Below are positions 36,001-47,439 of a stretch of 64,000 nt of DNA, piece after piece. Below the pieces are notes generated by a model, which was given only the letters and a program-made list of their open reading frames with translations, was not told where the DNA came from and ran no database searches. The translations under genes were made by a program, and so were the position numbers. The DNA lies in the NCBI RefSeq assembly GCF_026745355.1, contig NC_079209.1, positions 43,661,686-43,725,685 of the forward strand, read 5' to 3'. This DNA is from Beta vulgaris subsp. vulgaris (Eukaryota > Streptophyta > Magnoliopsida > Caryophyllales > Amaranthaceae). The first letter of the stretch is position 1. Each line of letters starts with the position of its first letter.

Positions 36001-39000
36001 TTTGTCCATACAAGCACACCATGGCATGTTCAAGCGTTTCCCTGCTGCCACGAAAAGACGGGGAAAGTGAGCTTAAGCTCATATTCATTAGAGAAACTTA
36101 CTGCAGTATATATAGTACAACACTAAGAGATAACAAAGGAAAGAATTAACCATACAAAGAAGGATATAAGAGAGAGAAGATATACAAGAGATTTACAGAA
36201 TAATATCATGATCATCTTTGATCATGAATAATATCAAGCAGTGATATTATTTCCTATATGCCCGTGTAAGACGGACGGGGAAACCGAAAGTCCGATCTTG
36301 AGAAGTAGAGCATCTAGCCGTGGCCCGTGGTCGAGAGAGAGGCTTGGTAAGGAAGTCGACGAGTTGATCATCGGTAGAAACATGAGTAACTCTTAGTGTA
36401 CCATTTTGAACTTGCTCACGTATGAAATAAAATGCAGACTGAGATTATCACAAAAGATAACAGGAGTGGTTGTTAAACAAACACCCATTTCAGTTAATAA
36501 ATTATGAACCCACATAAGCTTTTAGGTGGTAGAAGATACAACACGGTATTCGGCTTCGGTGGATCTGCTTTCCAAATATATATCTCTGTTATAAGTTCAC
36601 AATCAGAAAATAAACAAAAGTTCACCAAGGTTTCAATGTTTCATCATTGACATCTTAATCAGTATCTACATCATCTCTAGTTACCACATATCTTTATAGT
36701 CTTCGATGGATCTGCTTTCCACATTTTTATCTCTGTTATAAGAAGAGAAATTACCACCTCTTTCTCTACCATGACCTCGTCCACGACCACCATGATAGCC
36801 ACCATGGTTAGTTAGATTAATCTACTTTGCAAAGCTTGTTCTGAATTTGAACTTTTACCTCGTTGCCTCATTCTTTGCTCATGTGACGACAACGCTCCCA
36901 ACAACCTTTCAATGGACTAGGTTGACAAATCATGCACCTCTTTAATTGCGGAAGCAACATTATCGAAATCTTGATTTAATGATTGTATAATATTTTGCAG
37001 TACCCTCTCGTTGGTAATTTTCTCTCCATTAATCTTCGTTTGATTGATAGTTGATTGCACACGGTCGAAATATGTCGAGATTGATTCCGAGTCATCCATG
37101 CTCGGTGACTCGAATTCCCCTCGCAATGTTTGTAAACGTATCTGCTTGATACGATCATCACCTTTGTAAGTTAGAGACGCTTCATTAGATGTCTCTGCCA
37201 TAGATATTTTCAAAAATACAAGCTCCTCTACTCCTTGAAAAATAGAGTATAATGTCTTTTGGTCTTTTCTCCATGTCCCCGTTAATGTATTTTTTGCATC
37301 TTGAGACAATGCTTGAAATGCAGTTGCATCCGTAAAATATACGAATCATTTTTCCACAATCTCCCACACATCTTGTGAGTGAAAAAAATACTTTTAATTG
37401 GATGAACCAATTATCATAATCTTTTCCATTCAATTTCAGGAGTTGCACTTGCATTGTGTTATCTGCAACGGTAGAGGTTGACATAATTTCTCAAATAAAT
37501 ATTATGGCTCTGATGCCAAATGTTGCTAATTCTAATTCTAAAATAATAACAATATGAGAGGAAAAGTATGCCCAAGAATTATATTATATGTTTCTCTCTT
37601 ATTTCAAGTAAATGATATTACAACTTATTTATAGTTTACAAAATTGGTTACAACCTTACATACAAAGCTAAGTTTTCTTCGGTGCAAATTATCTTTACAA
37701 TAAAATTTATTCACTTTATATTAGTTAATACTAAATATAGCATAGCTAATACCTCAAGTTTGAATTTCTTCATAATCATCATGATTACCTGCCAGTATGC
37801 ATCAAAGAAAGCATGAAGAGTGGATGGAGAATCCTTGAAAATATTAAGGCCAATATCAAGAGTGCCATTTAAATAGCGAAGACAATGAGTAGTTATTAGA
37901 CGGTACATGAATTGAGGCAACTTATTAACCGTATAAGCAACATCGGGCCTAGTAAGAGTGAGGTACTGCAGGCTGCCCACAATAACTCTATGTCCTTGGG
38001 CTCGGCAAGAACATCACCTGAACTAGGTGAGTGGTGACCATGGGAGTAGGCACGGGCTTAGCATCAAGCATGCCCATGCGTTTAAGGAGATCAAGTATGT
38101 ATCGTTGTTGATTGATTAAAGTCCATGAGAGGTGTGCATGACTTCTACACCAAGAAAATAAGATAATAGACCAAGATCTTTCAAAAAGAACCTTTGAGCA
38201 AGAGTCTTGATAAAAGAGTCAAGATGAGATGGACTAGGTCCAGTAACAATAATATCATCAACATATACAATGAGATAAATAAGTGTAGTTGCATGATGGA
38301 GAATAAAGAGAGATGTGTCCGAAACACAACATTTAAAACCTTGACTAACAAGATAATTAGTGAGTTCACCTTACTATAGGGGTTTGTTTGAGACCATAAA
38401 TGGCCTTCTTTAGTTTGCAAACATGAGAAGAGAAGATTGAGTCAATGAACCCAGGAGGTTGAGCCATGTAAACTTCTTCATGTAAAGTACCCTGCAAAAA
38501 TGCATTATTAATATCAAGTTGTCGTAAAGACCATTGTTGAGTAGCAGCAAGGCTAAGGAGCATCCAAATAGTTGTAGGTCTAACAACATGACTAAAGGTT
38601 TCTGTATAATCAATACCAGGACGTTGTTGGAACCCTTTAGCAACCAAACGAGCTTTGTATCGGTTAATAGTGACATGTTTGGTATATTTAATTTGAACAC
38701 ACATTTACATTTAACCACATTACGAGCCACAGTGGTAGATGTTAGATCCCAAGTACCAAGAGTGTGAAGAGAAGATCTCTTGTTCCATTGCTTGTCGCTA
38801 AAGAGGGTCTTTGAGGGCTTGGGTAACATTTTTTGGAAGGGTGGGCTTGGAGGTAGTAGTGGTGGAGTTAACGTATTTGGGCTTGGGTTTAAAGACGTTA
38901 TTCAGGAGGGGCTATTGGATTAACCGGAGAAGTAGAAAAAGGGTTGTGGGCTGATATTGAGGGAGTGAGAAGAAGATAGGGGAGAATCATCATGAGATGA

Positions 39001-42000
39001 GAAGGGTAGTGGCGTTGCAGTAAAAGGGAGGGAATGGTCAGCAAGAGGAGATGAGAGAAGAGGGCCACGACTGCTGGACCGAGAGTGAGATACGAAGGGA
39101 GAGGGTGCAGGGGGAAGGGGAAGGGGGATGTGGGCAAGCAGGAGAGAGAGAGAGGAAGAAATATGTAATGGGCCATCATTAGAAGTAAAGGAGGGAGACA
39201 CGCAAGAGTGAGAGAAAGAAAAAGAATGTCGGCCTAGTGAATCTGGATGATGAAGAATAGGTAGGGAGGTGTTGCATCAAGAATCAGGATCAGGTAAAGG
39301 TGGTAAGGTGGGCCGAAGGAGAAGTTGAGAATATGGGAATTCATTTTCAACAAAACGAACATGTCTAGAGGTGAAGACACAATTAGTTTGAGGATCTAAA
39401 CAATGATATGCACTTTGAGTTTTAGAGTAACCAATGAAAATACAAGGGCTAGAATTGGAGTCAAGTTTGTGAGTGGTTTACGGTTTCAACCAAGGATACA
39501 AAGACACCCAAAACTGCGAAGTTTGAGATAGTTAGGAGGAGATTGAAATAAGCAGTGATAAGGAGATTTTTTGGGAGAGAGTAGGTGTGGGAAGACGATT
39601 TATGAGATAAGACGAGGTAGAAAAAGCATAGGACCAATACTCAATAGGATGTTTGGCATGAGTTAGGAGGAGTAACCCAGTTTTAACAATGTGACGGTGA
39701 CACCTTATGCTCAAGCATATGAGGAGGAGACGTAAGGTGAGAAATATCATTAATGGTGAAAAAAGATTTGAGAGCGTCATATTCCCCCTCATTATCAGAG
39801 TATAAAACACGAATGGGAGTGACAAAGTATTTTTCATCAAGTGCTTTATAGCGAATAAAGATATCCCTTGTATAAGATTTATTTTTGAGAGAGTAAAACC
39901 ATATGTATTTGGTGTGATGATCTACAAAAATAACATAGTATTTGAAACCATCGATAGAATAAACAGGGGAAGTCCAAAGATTAGTATACACAATATCAAG
40001 AGGAGAGTGAGAAAAGAGTTGATTGACCAAACGGGAGTTTATGACTTCTATTGCAATAACAAGCTTTACAATTAAAAGATAAAGAGTTTGAGACTTGTAG
40101 ATTAACATCGGAAACAATGTGTATAAAAATAGCTAATGATGGATGATCAAGGCGATGATGCCAATTTATTGCTAGAGATTTGAGAGTAGAAAGAGCTAAG
40201 ATAGTAGATGGAGAGGAGGGCCATTCCTAAACACATAGTTTGACCCGTTAGAATATGTGCCCCTGTGAGGCGATCCTTCAAAGAAAGAGAAGAAGATGAG
40301 AATTCAAAAACATGATCATTGTCAAGGCATAATTGAGAAACGGAGATAATGTTACGATGCATAGTAGGAGAAGATAAAACATTAGATAAATGAATAGACT
40401 TGGAAGGAGTAGAAAAGAGAGTAACGGAGCCTGTATGAGTGATGGGAACTCCAGAACCATTACCTATAACAATTTCTTCAGTACTATCATAAGGATGATG
40501 AAGAGAGAGAGTGGAGAGATCATGGGTGTCATGATGGGAAGCACCGGTGTCCAAGAGCCAAGAGAGAAGGTAGGAGAGAGCTCGGTAGTGGCAACATGGG
40601 GTTGCGGTGGAGGTGTAGAGTTGAAGGGAGGAAGAGATGGTTTAGCATTGGGAAATTGTTGTTGGAAAGCAGAACAACGGTACGAAGAGTGACCCAAAGC
40701 ATGGCACCATTGACATTTTCCTTTGTAACCAGTGGGTTTGTTTTTCTCATTGGAGTTGGAAGGTTTATGTGGGTAGGACGATTTGGAGGCAAAGTGAGAT
40801 GGACGAGAAGAGGTGGCAGCAGCAGGGTAGTGGCGAGTGGAGGTGGCATGAGCAGTGGCGGGAAGGGTGGTAAGAATAGGTGGTGGGGAAGGGTTCATCA
40901 AAGTGCCCTCTTTGAGCAACAATTTTTCATGGAGTTCATCGAACGTAATGAGAGTATCACGATCGTTAACATGATCAACAACTGACTTGAATTCGGTATT
41001 AAAAAGACCTTCAAGAACATGTTCAATCAAGTCTACGGGTTTGGGAGGATCATCAAGAACCGCAAAGTGATCGGCACACATACGGATTGCATTAACATAG
41101 TCCGAAATAGGTTGAGTACCTTTGGTGATGGATTTGAGTTTAGCTTTAATAAGCTTGACATGACCGCGAGTATGACGAGCAAATGTGTGGGCTCAAATAT
41201 TCCATGTTTGTTGAGCGGTAGTGGCGTGGGAGACCAACGGTACAATGGTTGGGTCAAGAGTACCAAGAAGGGCACCAAAAATCAATTTATCTTGTCTAAC
41301 CCATGTAGTATCCGCTGGGTTAATGGTGATTTTGGTAGCGTCGGTAGCCGAGGTAATGGTGGCAGAAGGAAGAGGATGAGTGCCATCCAAGAACTTAAAG
41401 AGACCATGGCCAACAAGGATGGCTTCAAGCTGAAGTTTCCAGGAAAGGTAATTAAGATTGGTAAGTTTGATGATGTTGGTAAGATTGACAATAATAAGAG
41501 GAGTGTTTGGGTCAGCATCATCAGAGATGGTATTGGAAGCCATGGCAGAATGGTGAAGGTGCCGAAAAAAAAAATCTGGTTGGAGGATATTAATCCTGCT
41601 CAGATACCATGAGAAAGTGACGTCAAGCTTGTATTCATTAGAGAAACTTAGAGCAGTATATATAGTACAACACTAAGAGATAGCAAAGGAAAGAATAACT
41701 ATACAGATAAGGATATAAGAGAAAGAAGATATACAAGAGATTTACAGAATAAATATCTTGATCATCTTTGATCATGAATAATATCAAGCAGTGATATTAT
41801 TTCCTATAAAGACATCCATTAGCATCATGTACCACGACTCCCAAGCTAACATAACACCCGTCCACTACACGAGCATATGTACCTATAATGTTGTGAATAT
41901 GTGATCTTTTCATATAATATGGGAAGTAAATTTAAGTGTTTTAAAACACACAAAGAAAGCATGAAAATTGCAAATCCCAATTCAATTTCTGGAATAGGGT

Positions 42001-43453
42001 TTAGTTCACTAACATAAACAAGTACTTGAGTAAAAAAAAATTATGGATTTGGACATTATATGACTAAAGAGCAACAATTTGATCTTCTAGAAAACCTTAT
42101 AAGCCTTCAACAGAGTTTGAGAGATAAAAGCAGAAGATGAAGTGAAGAAACAATAAAGGAGAAATACAATAAAGCTCCGATCTTATTTTCTGTGCAGCAG
42201 TAGCACATGCAAATGACTTAGGGATTGAATTAGTGCCTCTTTTCAGCAAAATCTTGATTGATGTCTGCAATTAATTTTAAGAAAGCTCATAAAACATGTT
42301 TAGTTTACTTATGCCTTAGGAATTGAATTCAAGCCTCTTTATAGTAAAATCTTAATTGAAGTGTTTAAAGCACATAAAAGAGTTTCAAATCCTCAATTCA
42401 ATTTCTAGGCTAGTGTTTGGTTCATTAACATAACTACTTAGAATTTGAAAATACTTGACTACTTCAGGGAAAATATAAAAAGATTAACATGGATTTGGAA
42501 ACTATATTACTTAAGAGCAACAAGCTGATCTTCTGGTAAACTAAGGTCCGTGTCCGATTGAAATTCTAGTGCAGCAGCAGTATGTGCAAATCACTTAGCG
42601 ATTGAATTAGAGAAAATAGGATCAACTGGACCTTTTCTAAGTGGTTTTTTTTCCTTCTTCCATATTTTTCTGTACTTCCGTTCTTGGGCTTTTTCGGTTT
42701 GATTCATTGGAATACCAAATACGCAAAAAGTAATATTGATCTGATTTCTACAAGTGGGTTATACTTTCATCATAAAAATTTCCAGTTCTGGACAGGATGT
42801 CAGATGTTGGCCACTATTGGTATGCAAGTTAACCATTAGTTCTCTAATAATAATTCTATGTAAGCACTAAGCAAGACTGATGCATAACGTCTAAACTAGC
42901 AATTTATTCCTAAATATGATAAGCATGCTTAACTATAAGGTTTTGCAAACATAGATTTCATTGATTAATCTGTTGCAGGTGATATTAACAGGATGAGCGT
43001 GGAGAGGTCAATTATTATGAAGGTTCCCCTTTGTCAAGAAAGACACCTCCAGCACTTGGGTTCTTTCACATTCCAATCCCAGAAATCAGACAGCTGTATT
43101 ATCATAAAATTATTGGCCAGTTCCAAGAAGCTGTAGCGTGTTCATCAGTAAATTCTGGTGTCTTGAAAACACTGGTTTCAATGAAGAACATAAAAGGTGT
43201 TTTTATAGGTCATGATCACATCAATGATTTCTGTGGAAATCTGGATGGTATATGGTTTTGTTATGGTGGAGGTTCTGGATATCATGGATATGGTAAGGTA
43301 GGTTGGCATCGGAGAGCAAGGGTTGTGCTAGTTGAGCTTTCGAAGAAGGGTAATTCTTGGACTGGTTTGGATAAAATCAGTACATGGAAAAGGTTGGATG
43401 ATGATTTGTTGAGCAAGTTTGATGAGCAAGTGCTTTGGGACCAGGACTCTTGA
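33070..43453 (+). CDS. Purple acid phosphatase-type metallophosphoesterase (PAP28/29-like), four exons
   Basis: Exons 33070-33261, 33374-33521, 34952-35367 and 42992-43453 join through GT-AG introns (phases 0, 1, 0) into a 405-residue frame ending TGA, close to the ~390-400 residues of the short plant PAP28/29 group. A hydrophobic stretch at residues 10-27 is a signal peptide or anchor. Metal-ligand motifs: DMH (67-69), GDN (114-116), GNHD (148-151), FHIP with His278, GHDH (325-328). Relatives are often named 'probable inactive' because they lack some residues of classical purple enzymes, so activity is uncertain; they are expected to be secreted phosphomonoesterases. I placed the last acceptor at 42990-42991 because the earlier CAG at 42976-42978 gives an in-frame stop. 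The start is the first ATG (33070). Intron 3 (7.6 kb) holds retrotransposons. CTTATATACAGC near 32911 is a weak TATA candidate. Confidence 0.9.
33522..34951 (+). other. Intron 2 of the phosphatase gene
   Basis: Donor GTATTT, acceptor TTATATAG. 1.43 kb of AT-rich DNA with TGTTGTATA...ATAAATGA-type near-repeats at 33770-33870. The frames at 34006-34862 show no domain. No transposon was recognised. Confidence 0.75.
35707..36059 (-). pseudogene. LINE-type RNase H remnant, 3' part (antisense in intron 3)
   Basis: Read on the minus strand, the RNase H segment carries the phrases [16 protein letters not shown] and [10 protein letters not shown]. It is followed by the CGGCGGATATTGATTTAATA tail common at plant LINE 3' ends. 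It is the continuation of 41814-41880 beyond the copia insertion. Broken by stops. Confidence 0.6.
36060..36258 (-). repeat. 3' LTR of the intronic copia element
   Basis: Matches 41610-41808 along its length (core GTATATATAGTACAACACTAAGAG). The terminal two bases have mutated relative to the other LTR. Confidence 0.88.
36565..37756 (-). mobile_element. Fragment of a second copia element nested in the first
   Basis: An LTR-like end at 37521-37756 (minus strand TGAGGTATTAGC...TTAGCAACA) is followed by a tRNA-Met-type primer site (TGGCATCAGAGCC) near 37509-37521. Then comes a gag of the UBN2 type (37484-36917; phrases [17 protein letters not shown] and [20 protein letters not shown]) and a Gly/Arg-rich end ([14 protein letters not shown] near 36790). 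No pol and no 3' LTR. At 36565 the sequence returns to the RNase H of the outer copia ([11 protein letters not shown]). Confidence 0.7.
37711..38420 (-). pseudogene. pol: RT C-terminal part and RNase H of the intronic copia
   Basis: Catalytic YVDDI is read on the minus strand near 38254-38268. [19 protein letters not shown] opens the RNase H linker (37980), followed by a [13 protein letters not shown] phrase. The frame is interrupted, and the RNase H is split by the second copia, resuming at 36565. Confidence 0.8.
38366..38704 (-). pseudogene. pol: RT N-terminal part of the intronic copia
   Basis: Open for 112 codons: [49 protein letters not shown] are the hallmark copia RT phrases. Confidence 0.9.
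39532..40117 (-). pseudogene. pol: Integrase of the intronic copia
   Basis: Phrases on the minus strand: [33 protein letters not shown] and [13 protein letters not shown], the last including the second catalytic Asp. A frame change follows, then [23 protein letters not shown] sequence near 39640. The region 38700-39530 between integrase and RT is a Ser/Pro-rich, low-complexity linker. Confidence 0.85.
40147..40554 (-). pseudogene. pol: Aspartic protease and GAG-pre-integrase region of the intronic copia
   Basis: DTGASHH opens the frame (active-site Asp), followed by [14 protein letters not shown] and a [19 protein letters not shown] phrase, the standard copia protease to pre-integrase transition. 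Confidence 0.88.
40464..41543 (-). pseudogene. gag: gag of the intronic copia
   Basis: The start [13 protein letters not shown] at 41543 leads to [20 protein letters not shown] (copia gag helix) and a [14 protein letters not shown] phrase. After a frame break at about 41190 it resumes to 40464 with a [14 protein letters not shown] zinc knuckle near 40700. Two pieces in different frames. Confidence 0.88.
41610..41808 (-). repeat. 5' LTR of the intronic copia element
   Basis: Bounded by the AAGAC duplication on the right and the primer site on the left. On the coding strand it runs TATAGGAAATAATATCA...TTTCTCA. Confidence 0.88.
41814..41880 (-). pseudogene. LINE-type RNase H remnant, 5' part
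   Basis: The minus strand reads [17 protein letters not shown], the start of a plant-type RNase H domain (RVT_3). The frame continues across the copia insertion into 36059 and below, confirming the copia landed inside it. Confidence 0.6.
41940..42610. repeat. Imperfect tandem duplication in intron 3
   Basis: Two diverged copies of a roughly 350-bp unit. Shared phrases include CAATTCAATTTCT (41979 / 42395), ATGGATTTGG (42044 / 42490), GAGCAACAA..TGATCTTCT (42069 / 42512) and GCAGCAGTA...TGCAAAT (42197 / 42572). Non-coding host intron DNA. Confidence 0.6.
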
Positions 43454-43511
43454 AATTGAGTCAGATCCAGGTACGCAAGGCGTTGGTTGCATGCATATTG
43501 TTGCTCTTTAT

Positions 43512-43877
43512 GTTTGATTTATTCTTTTTTTTTTTTTGCGAAGGAAAATATATTCACACCAAAATAGCCATTTTACAACCTATACTTTCCCTAAGATGAG
43601 CGAACCAACTAGGTTGGACTCCTCAGAGCTAAGGGAAAGGAAAAAACTATACAACATTGTTATTTAGACCTTCAATCCACTGAGTATCCCTATGAGAATG
43701 CTTCCTTGGAGCTACTTGACTCTCATCATAGTCACTTCCTGCAATTTTTAACCACAGTCTCAGGATGCCCAGACTGTTTGGTTCCAAAGTGCCTCATTCC
43801 TTGCCCACCAGATGAAATAAACCAATCCAGTCAACGCTGCAGCAATGATCTTCTTTGGAGAGTTTGATTTGTTCTTT
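43512..43877 (-). mobile_element. 5'-truncated LINE with 16-bp target duplication
   Basis: GTTTGATTTATTCTTT at 43512-43527 and GTTTGATTTGTTCTTT at 43862-43877 flank a minus-strand LINE tail. Its poly(A) is the T-run at 43528-43537. Upstream the minus strand encodes the PKKIIAAALTGLVYFIWWARN end phrase of plant LINE RTs. The motif TCCAACCTAGTTGGTT is shared with the large LINE at 55346-59238, so they are one family. It sits 58 bp after the phosphatase stop codon, probably in the 3' UTR. Confidence 0.85.
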
Positions 43878-45290
43878 GAACCCCCGAGCTTTGAGTTCTT
43901 TTCCATGTTAGGAACTAGGTTTTACTTCAACTTCTAAGAAGTACTATTTCTCATATCTCTCCATAATTATAAGCGAATACCTTGGTGCTCAACTAGCCTG
44001 AGCTGCAAAATGCCTGAGTGATCCTATTTAGTTTGCACTGAGTTTCAGCAGACACCATGTTTGGTTTTGGAAGAGTCTAGTTCAGCTAGGAGGAAGTGTA
44101 TGTATTGGTAACTATCAGCTCTCAGTGGAAGATGAAGTAACCGAGGTTTGAGGCTTAATGTAAGGATTGGGACTTGGGTGGCAATTTTGAGTTAACTGCA
44201 ACTGATATATTAGTATATGCGAAAGATTAAGAGCACATCAGCTTTTCTAAAAGTAGGAAGAAAGGTTTCAGAATGAAGCTGTGCATGCAGCTCAACTCTG
44301 TTCTAGTGGTTGCCTGATTGGAGATCAAATTGATAGTCGAGGCTGGTAAATTGTCAATGTGAGTTGTAAATTTTGCTGCTTTCAACTTGCTAAAACATGT
44401 TCTGTACAAAGTTTGTAAAATGTATTTTTCATGTAAAGTCATTTGAAGGCAGTTAAAGATGTGGAACTGGTATCTTATACTTTCTTAGTGACCCTTGAAC
44501 TTCATGCCATGCTAAACGAATGGATTTTGAGCTGGAGTTTGTTACACTTTATTTCCTCTCTTTCTGGTGACGTGGTAAGGAAAAAAGTTGAGTGTATGCA
44601 AGGGCAGTGGTGTAGCTTCATTTACTGCTACAACGGTTAACTGAGAAGGAGGTTATATACATCAGCATGCTTATATCCCTAATCCTAAAATTACATTGAT
44701 ATTCAAATTTTGTAGGTGGCTCATTAATTTTAGTTGGAGGTCGTTTAAACTGGAACACTAAGATGATTTAAAGTATACTCCCTATCTCCCTAAAAGATTT
44801 CCCCAATTTCCATTTTAGTTTGTCCCCAAAAGATTGTCTTATTTCCTTTTAAGGTAATTCGGTCCCCATAATCTCTAGGTGTTAGTTGAAACTTGAAAGC
44901 TTGCTTATGCTTCAAAGTTGCCAAAAGTGGGGAAGGGGATTGGGAGGTTATGGTTTTGATGGGGTGCAAAGACTACCCTCCTTTTTTGGTTCCAAGGTTT
45001 GAGAAAGTAAAAACTTAGGTTTTGTTTGGTTGGATGTAAAAAATTTCAATTAGATTTATTTTTGTTCGCCGGAAACATTTTCAATGGAGAATGACTTTCA
45101 AAGGCAAAAGACAAATAGTAAATTAGATTTTGCTTGCAAAGAACAATTTAGAATTGAAAGAAATATTGAAATGGAAAGGAGAGGATGGATGAGAGGAGAG
45201 AAAGAGTAGAGAAAATGGAGGACAATGTGGTGTTTTATCCCGAGGAAAATGTTTTCCACCTTTGGGAACTATTTTTCATCCTTCACAAGC
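43878..45290. other. Downstream flank of the phosphatase gene, MITE debris
   Basis: No supported gene. TACTCCCTATCTCCCTAAAAG at 44777 is a Stowaway-type end, without its partner. Frames of 65-71 codons at 44227-44640 lack domains. The first part is probably 3' UTR. Confidence 0.5.
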
Positions 45291-45319
45291 CAAAGGACAA
45301 TAAACACTCTTCTCTGAAA

Positions 45320-46065
45320 TGTTTCTGATGCAGGATAGAAACTCGCTGCAACTTTGGTAGAATGATATTGAGAGAATCGAAGAAAATAGAGAAGAGAATT
45401 GAGAGAGACAGAATATAGAGAACGAGAGAGAATGAGACTCTGTTTCATTTCTTTTCTTGAATGATTATTACAGGGGTTGATCTCTATATATACAATGCAA
45501 ATCAATTGGAATTTGGCTACAGCAGAATATAACAAGCTCCTAACGAGATTGTTGTAAAAATAACCGAGCCCCATTTTGCGACGCACTAGAATCAAGATTC
45601 TGGTTCACAACTGACTGGAAAATCGTCAAAAACTCAAATGTTCTTGACTCTGCATTTTCTCTAACAGGTTGTGTGCAAGATAATTACTCAAAAGCTGTCT
45701 TGATCTTGTATGAAAGGCGGAAAAAGACTAAGGAAAGAACGGCTGTGACACCGTTGATGCAGGAGCTAAGCTCAACCACCAGATATTAGTTCAAGTTATG
45801 AACTATAGAGGGAAGGAGAAAGAAAACAGAATATAGAAGAATAGGGAAGAACAGAAGAAGAGAATTTCAGAAAGAGAGAGAGAGGAGGAATGAGAGATTA
45901 TTGTTATTTCATCTCTTTGATTGATTCCTTGATTACAACTTCTCACATGTATTTATAGAGCTAAACATATACAAGAACCTAACTGAATTTCCTGAGTTTC
46001 AGCTAACAACTTCAACTAACTAACTAAACCTCCTGTAACAGTTTCCTCCCATTCAAACACTCCAA
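45320..46065 (-). mobile_element. Two antisense LTR-like segments
   Basis: Two blocks (about 45333-45570 and 45765-46060) share GATGCAGGA at their left edge, purine-rich AGAGAGAG runs, and TATATA / TATTTATAGAGCT leader-like sequences read on the minus strand. On that strand TCCTGCATCA could be a decayed primer site after an LTR end. No genes lie between. Tentative. Confidence 0.35.
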
Positions 46066-47439
46066 TAAATGTTTTGCTCTTTGTTGCAAAATGGTTTGAC
46101 ATATATTGTTTTCGTGAAGGTTATAGGGAGGGAGGGAAATTGTTTTTTTTTTCTTCTTGTTTTTGACTAAATTGCGAAAGGAAGAAGATAAATTGGTATC
46201 TCATTCTTCTAACTCCTGTAGAACGAGTTCCTTAGATCCTTCTTTCGAGATGTGCATATCTTGTGATGAGTGATAGCACACCCCGGACCCCTTGAGTTTT
46301 CACCAAGAATTCGCTCGAAAGGGTTAATGTCGAGCTTTAGCACCTTGTGGATGTCAGGAGGGAAGGGGAAAGGACATGATGGCTTTCTTTCCTGTTTCAT
46401 AGCAAGTATCCGCAATTTCTTATACATGCCAAGATGTTTTTCATGTTGATATGCCCAAGTGAGTTTTATTTACTTGTATATTCACTAGGTGCACTTTCAT
46501 TTCAGGAGCTCTAATGTGAAGAAGACACTCATTATCATATAACACGTAAGCTTGCGCCAGGATGAAGACCATCTGGGTACAGTTTCAAAATCCTTTTTGC
46601 TGCTGTTGGGTGCTCATGTATCTTATTGATGAATGCAAACTCATAATGAAGTTCATAAAGGTTATTCTGGATGATCAAGCTTTTATCAGATGATTTTTAG
46701 CCTCTTGTGTCAATTGTGTTCATACCCAGACCTGCTCATCACAATCTGAAACTTAGGCTCAGTATAATCCCAAAGTGGATTAACTTCGCAGCCAACTCTA
46801 TATATTCTGGTTTTCTGGATGGAAATCAACCGATGCTTTTTTCTTTAATGTTAATAGTCTTAGGCTGCTGGATTTTGAGAGTGACCCAGGAAATTAAGGA
46901 GGATGAATGGAGAAGTTGTTTATGTAATTCTCTTTGGTTTATAAATAGTTTATTATCTTATTCTTTTGCAAGGATGTTTGGGGTGTCATCACTGTCATGT
47001 AGCACAGTTATTTGTTGGCAAATGAGGTGGTTGCCTTTTGGGTTCTATTTCCCAATTATCAAATTTAATGTTATTTGGTTGTTGTGTCTTATTTTTTTTA
47101 AAGATTTTGAACTTATTGGGTTTTAATATTACGAATTCAGCTAATCCGAGTTTATGTGGTTGCTTGGTTTGCTTTGTAACTTTTCACTCGAACTTGAGCT
47201 AATATGAGCTTAATTTTTCTAGTTCAATTTATTTAAGAATCTAATTTGAGTTTCAAAATTATATACAATAAAATTTATGATAAAAGTTTTGCTTATCCTA
47301 TTAAATAATATTGCGAACATTTTCACCAATAATGAAAATTATTTTTTGCTTCTCCACTACCCTCTTATTATTTCTCTTAAGAAAACAATATCAATTTTTA
47401 ATGAAAGACAATGAAGACGCGATCTTCACATTAATTTTA
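46066..47439. other. Intergenic DNA without recognised features
   Basis: Frames of 72-139 codons (46209, 46707, 47311) have no recognisable motif and no splice or promoter support. The 139-codon one is rich in Leu/Phe/Ser and looks random. Confidence 0.5.

Larger units (their letters stand above)
36060..41808 (-). mobile_element. Ty1/copia retrotransposon (Ale/Retrofit-like), antisense in intron 3, decayed
   Basis: 5,749 bp flanked by AAGAC at 36055-36059 and 41809-41813. LTRs of 199 bp lie at 36060-36258 and 41610-41808. A primer site complementary to tRNA-Met (TGGTATCTGAGC on the minus strand) directly follows the LTR at 41610. Domains in copia order on the minus strand: gag, protease, integrase, RT, RNase H. 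All carry frame breaks. The LTR starts TATAGG and ends CA on the coding strand, so it is not the usual TG...CA. Lying antisense in a long intron, it must be spliced out for the host gene to work. Confidence 0.9.

Noticed and set aside
38898..39201. Ser/Pro/Leu-rich frames of 93 codons
   Set aside because: They are the low-complexity linker between copia integrase and RT, in shadow frames.
40596..41612. Plus-strand frames of 129 and 197 codons
   Set aside because: They are antisense shadows of the copia gag, which has a zinc knuckle on the minus strand.
42979..42991. CAG at 42976-42978 as acceptor of the last phosphatase exon
   Set aside because: It reads into an in-frame stop (GTG ATA TTA ACA GGA TGA). 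The CAG at 42989-42991 keeps the frame.
46707..47126. 139-codon frame on the plus strand
   Set aside because: No recognisable motif, Leu/Phe/Ser-rich composition, no start context or splice support, in transposon debris.
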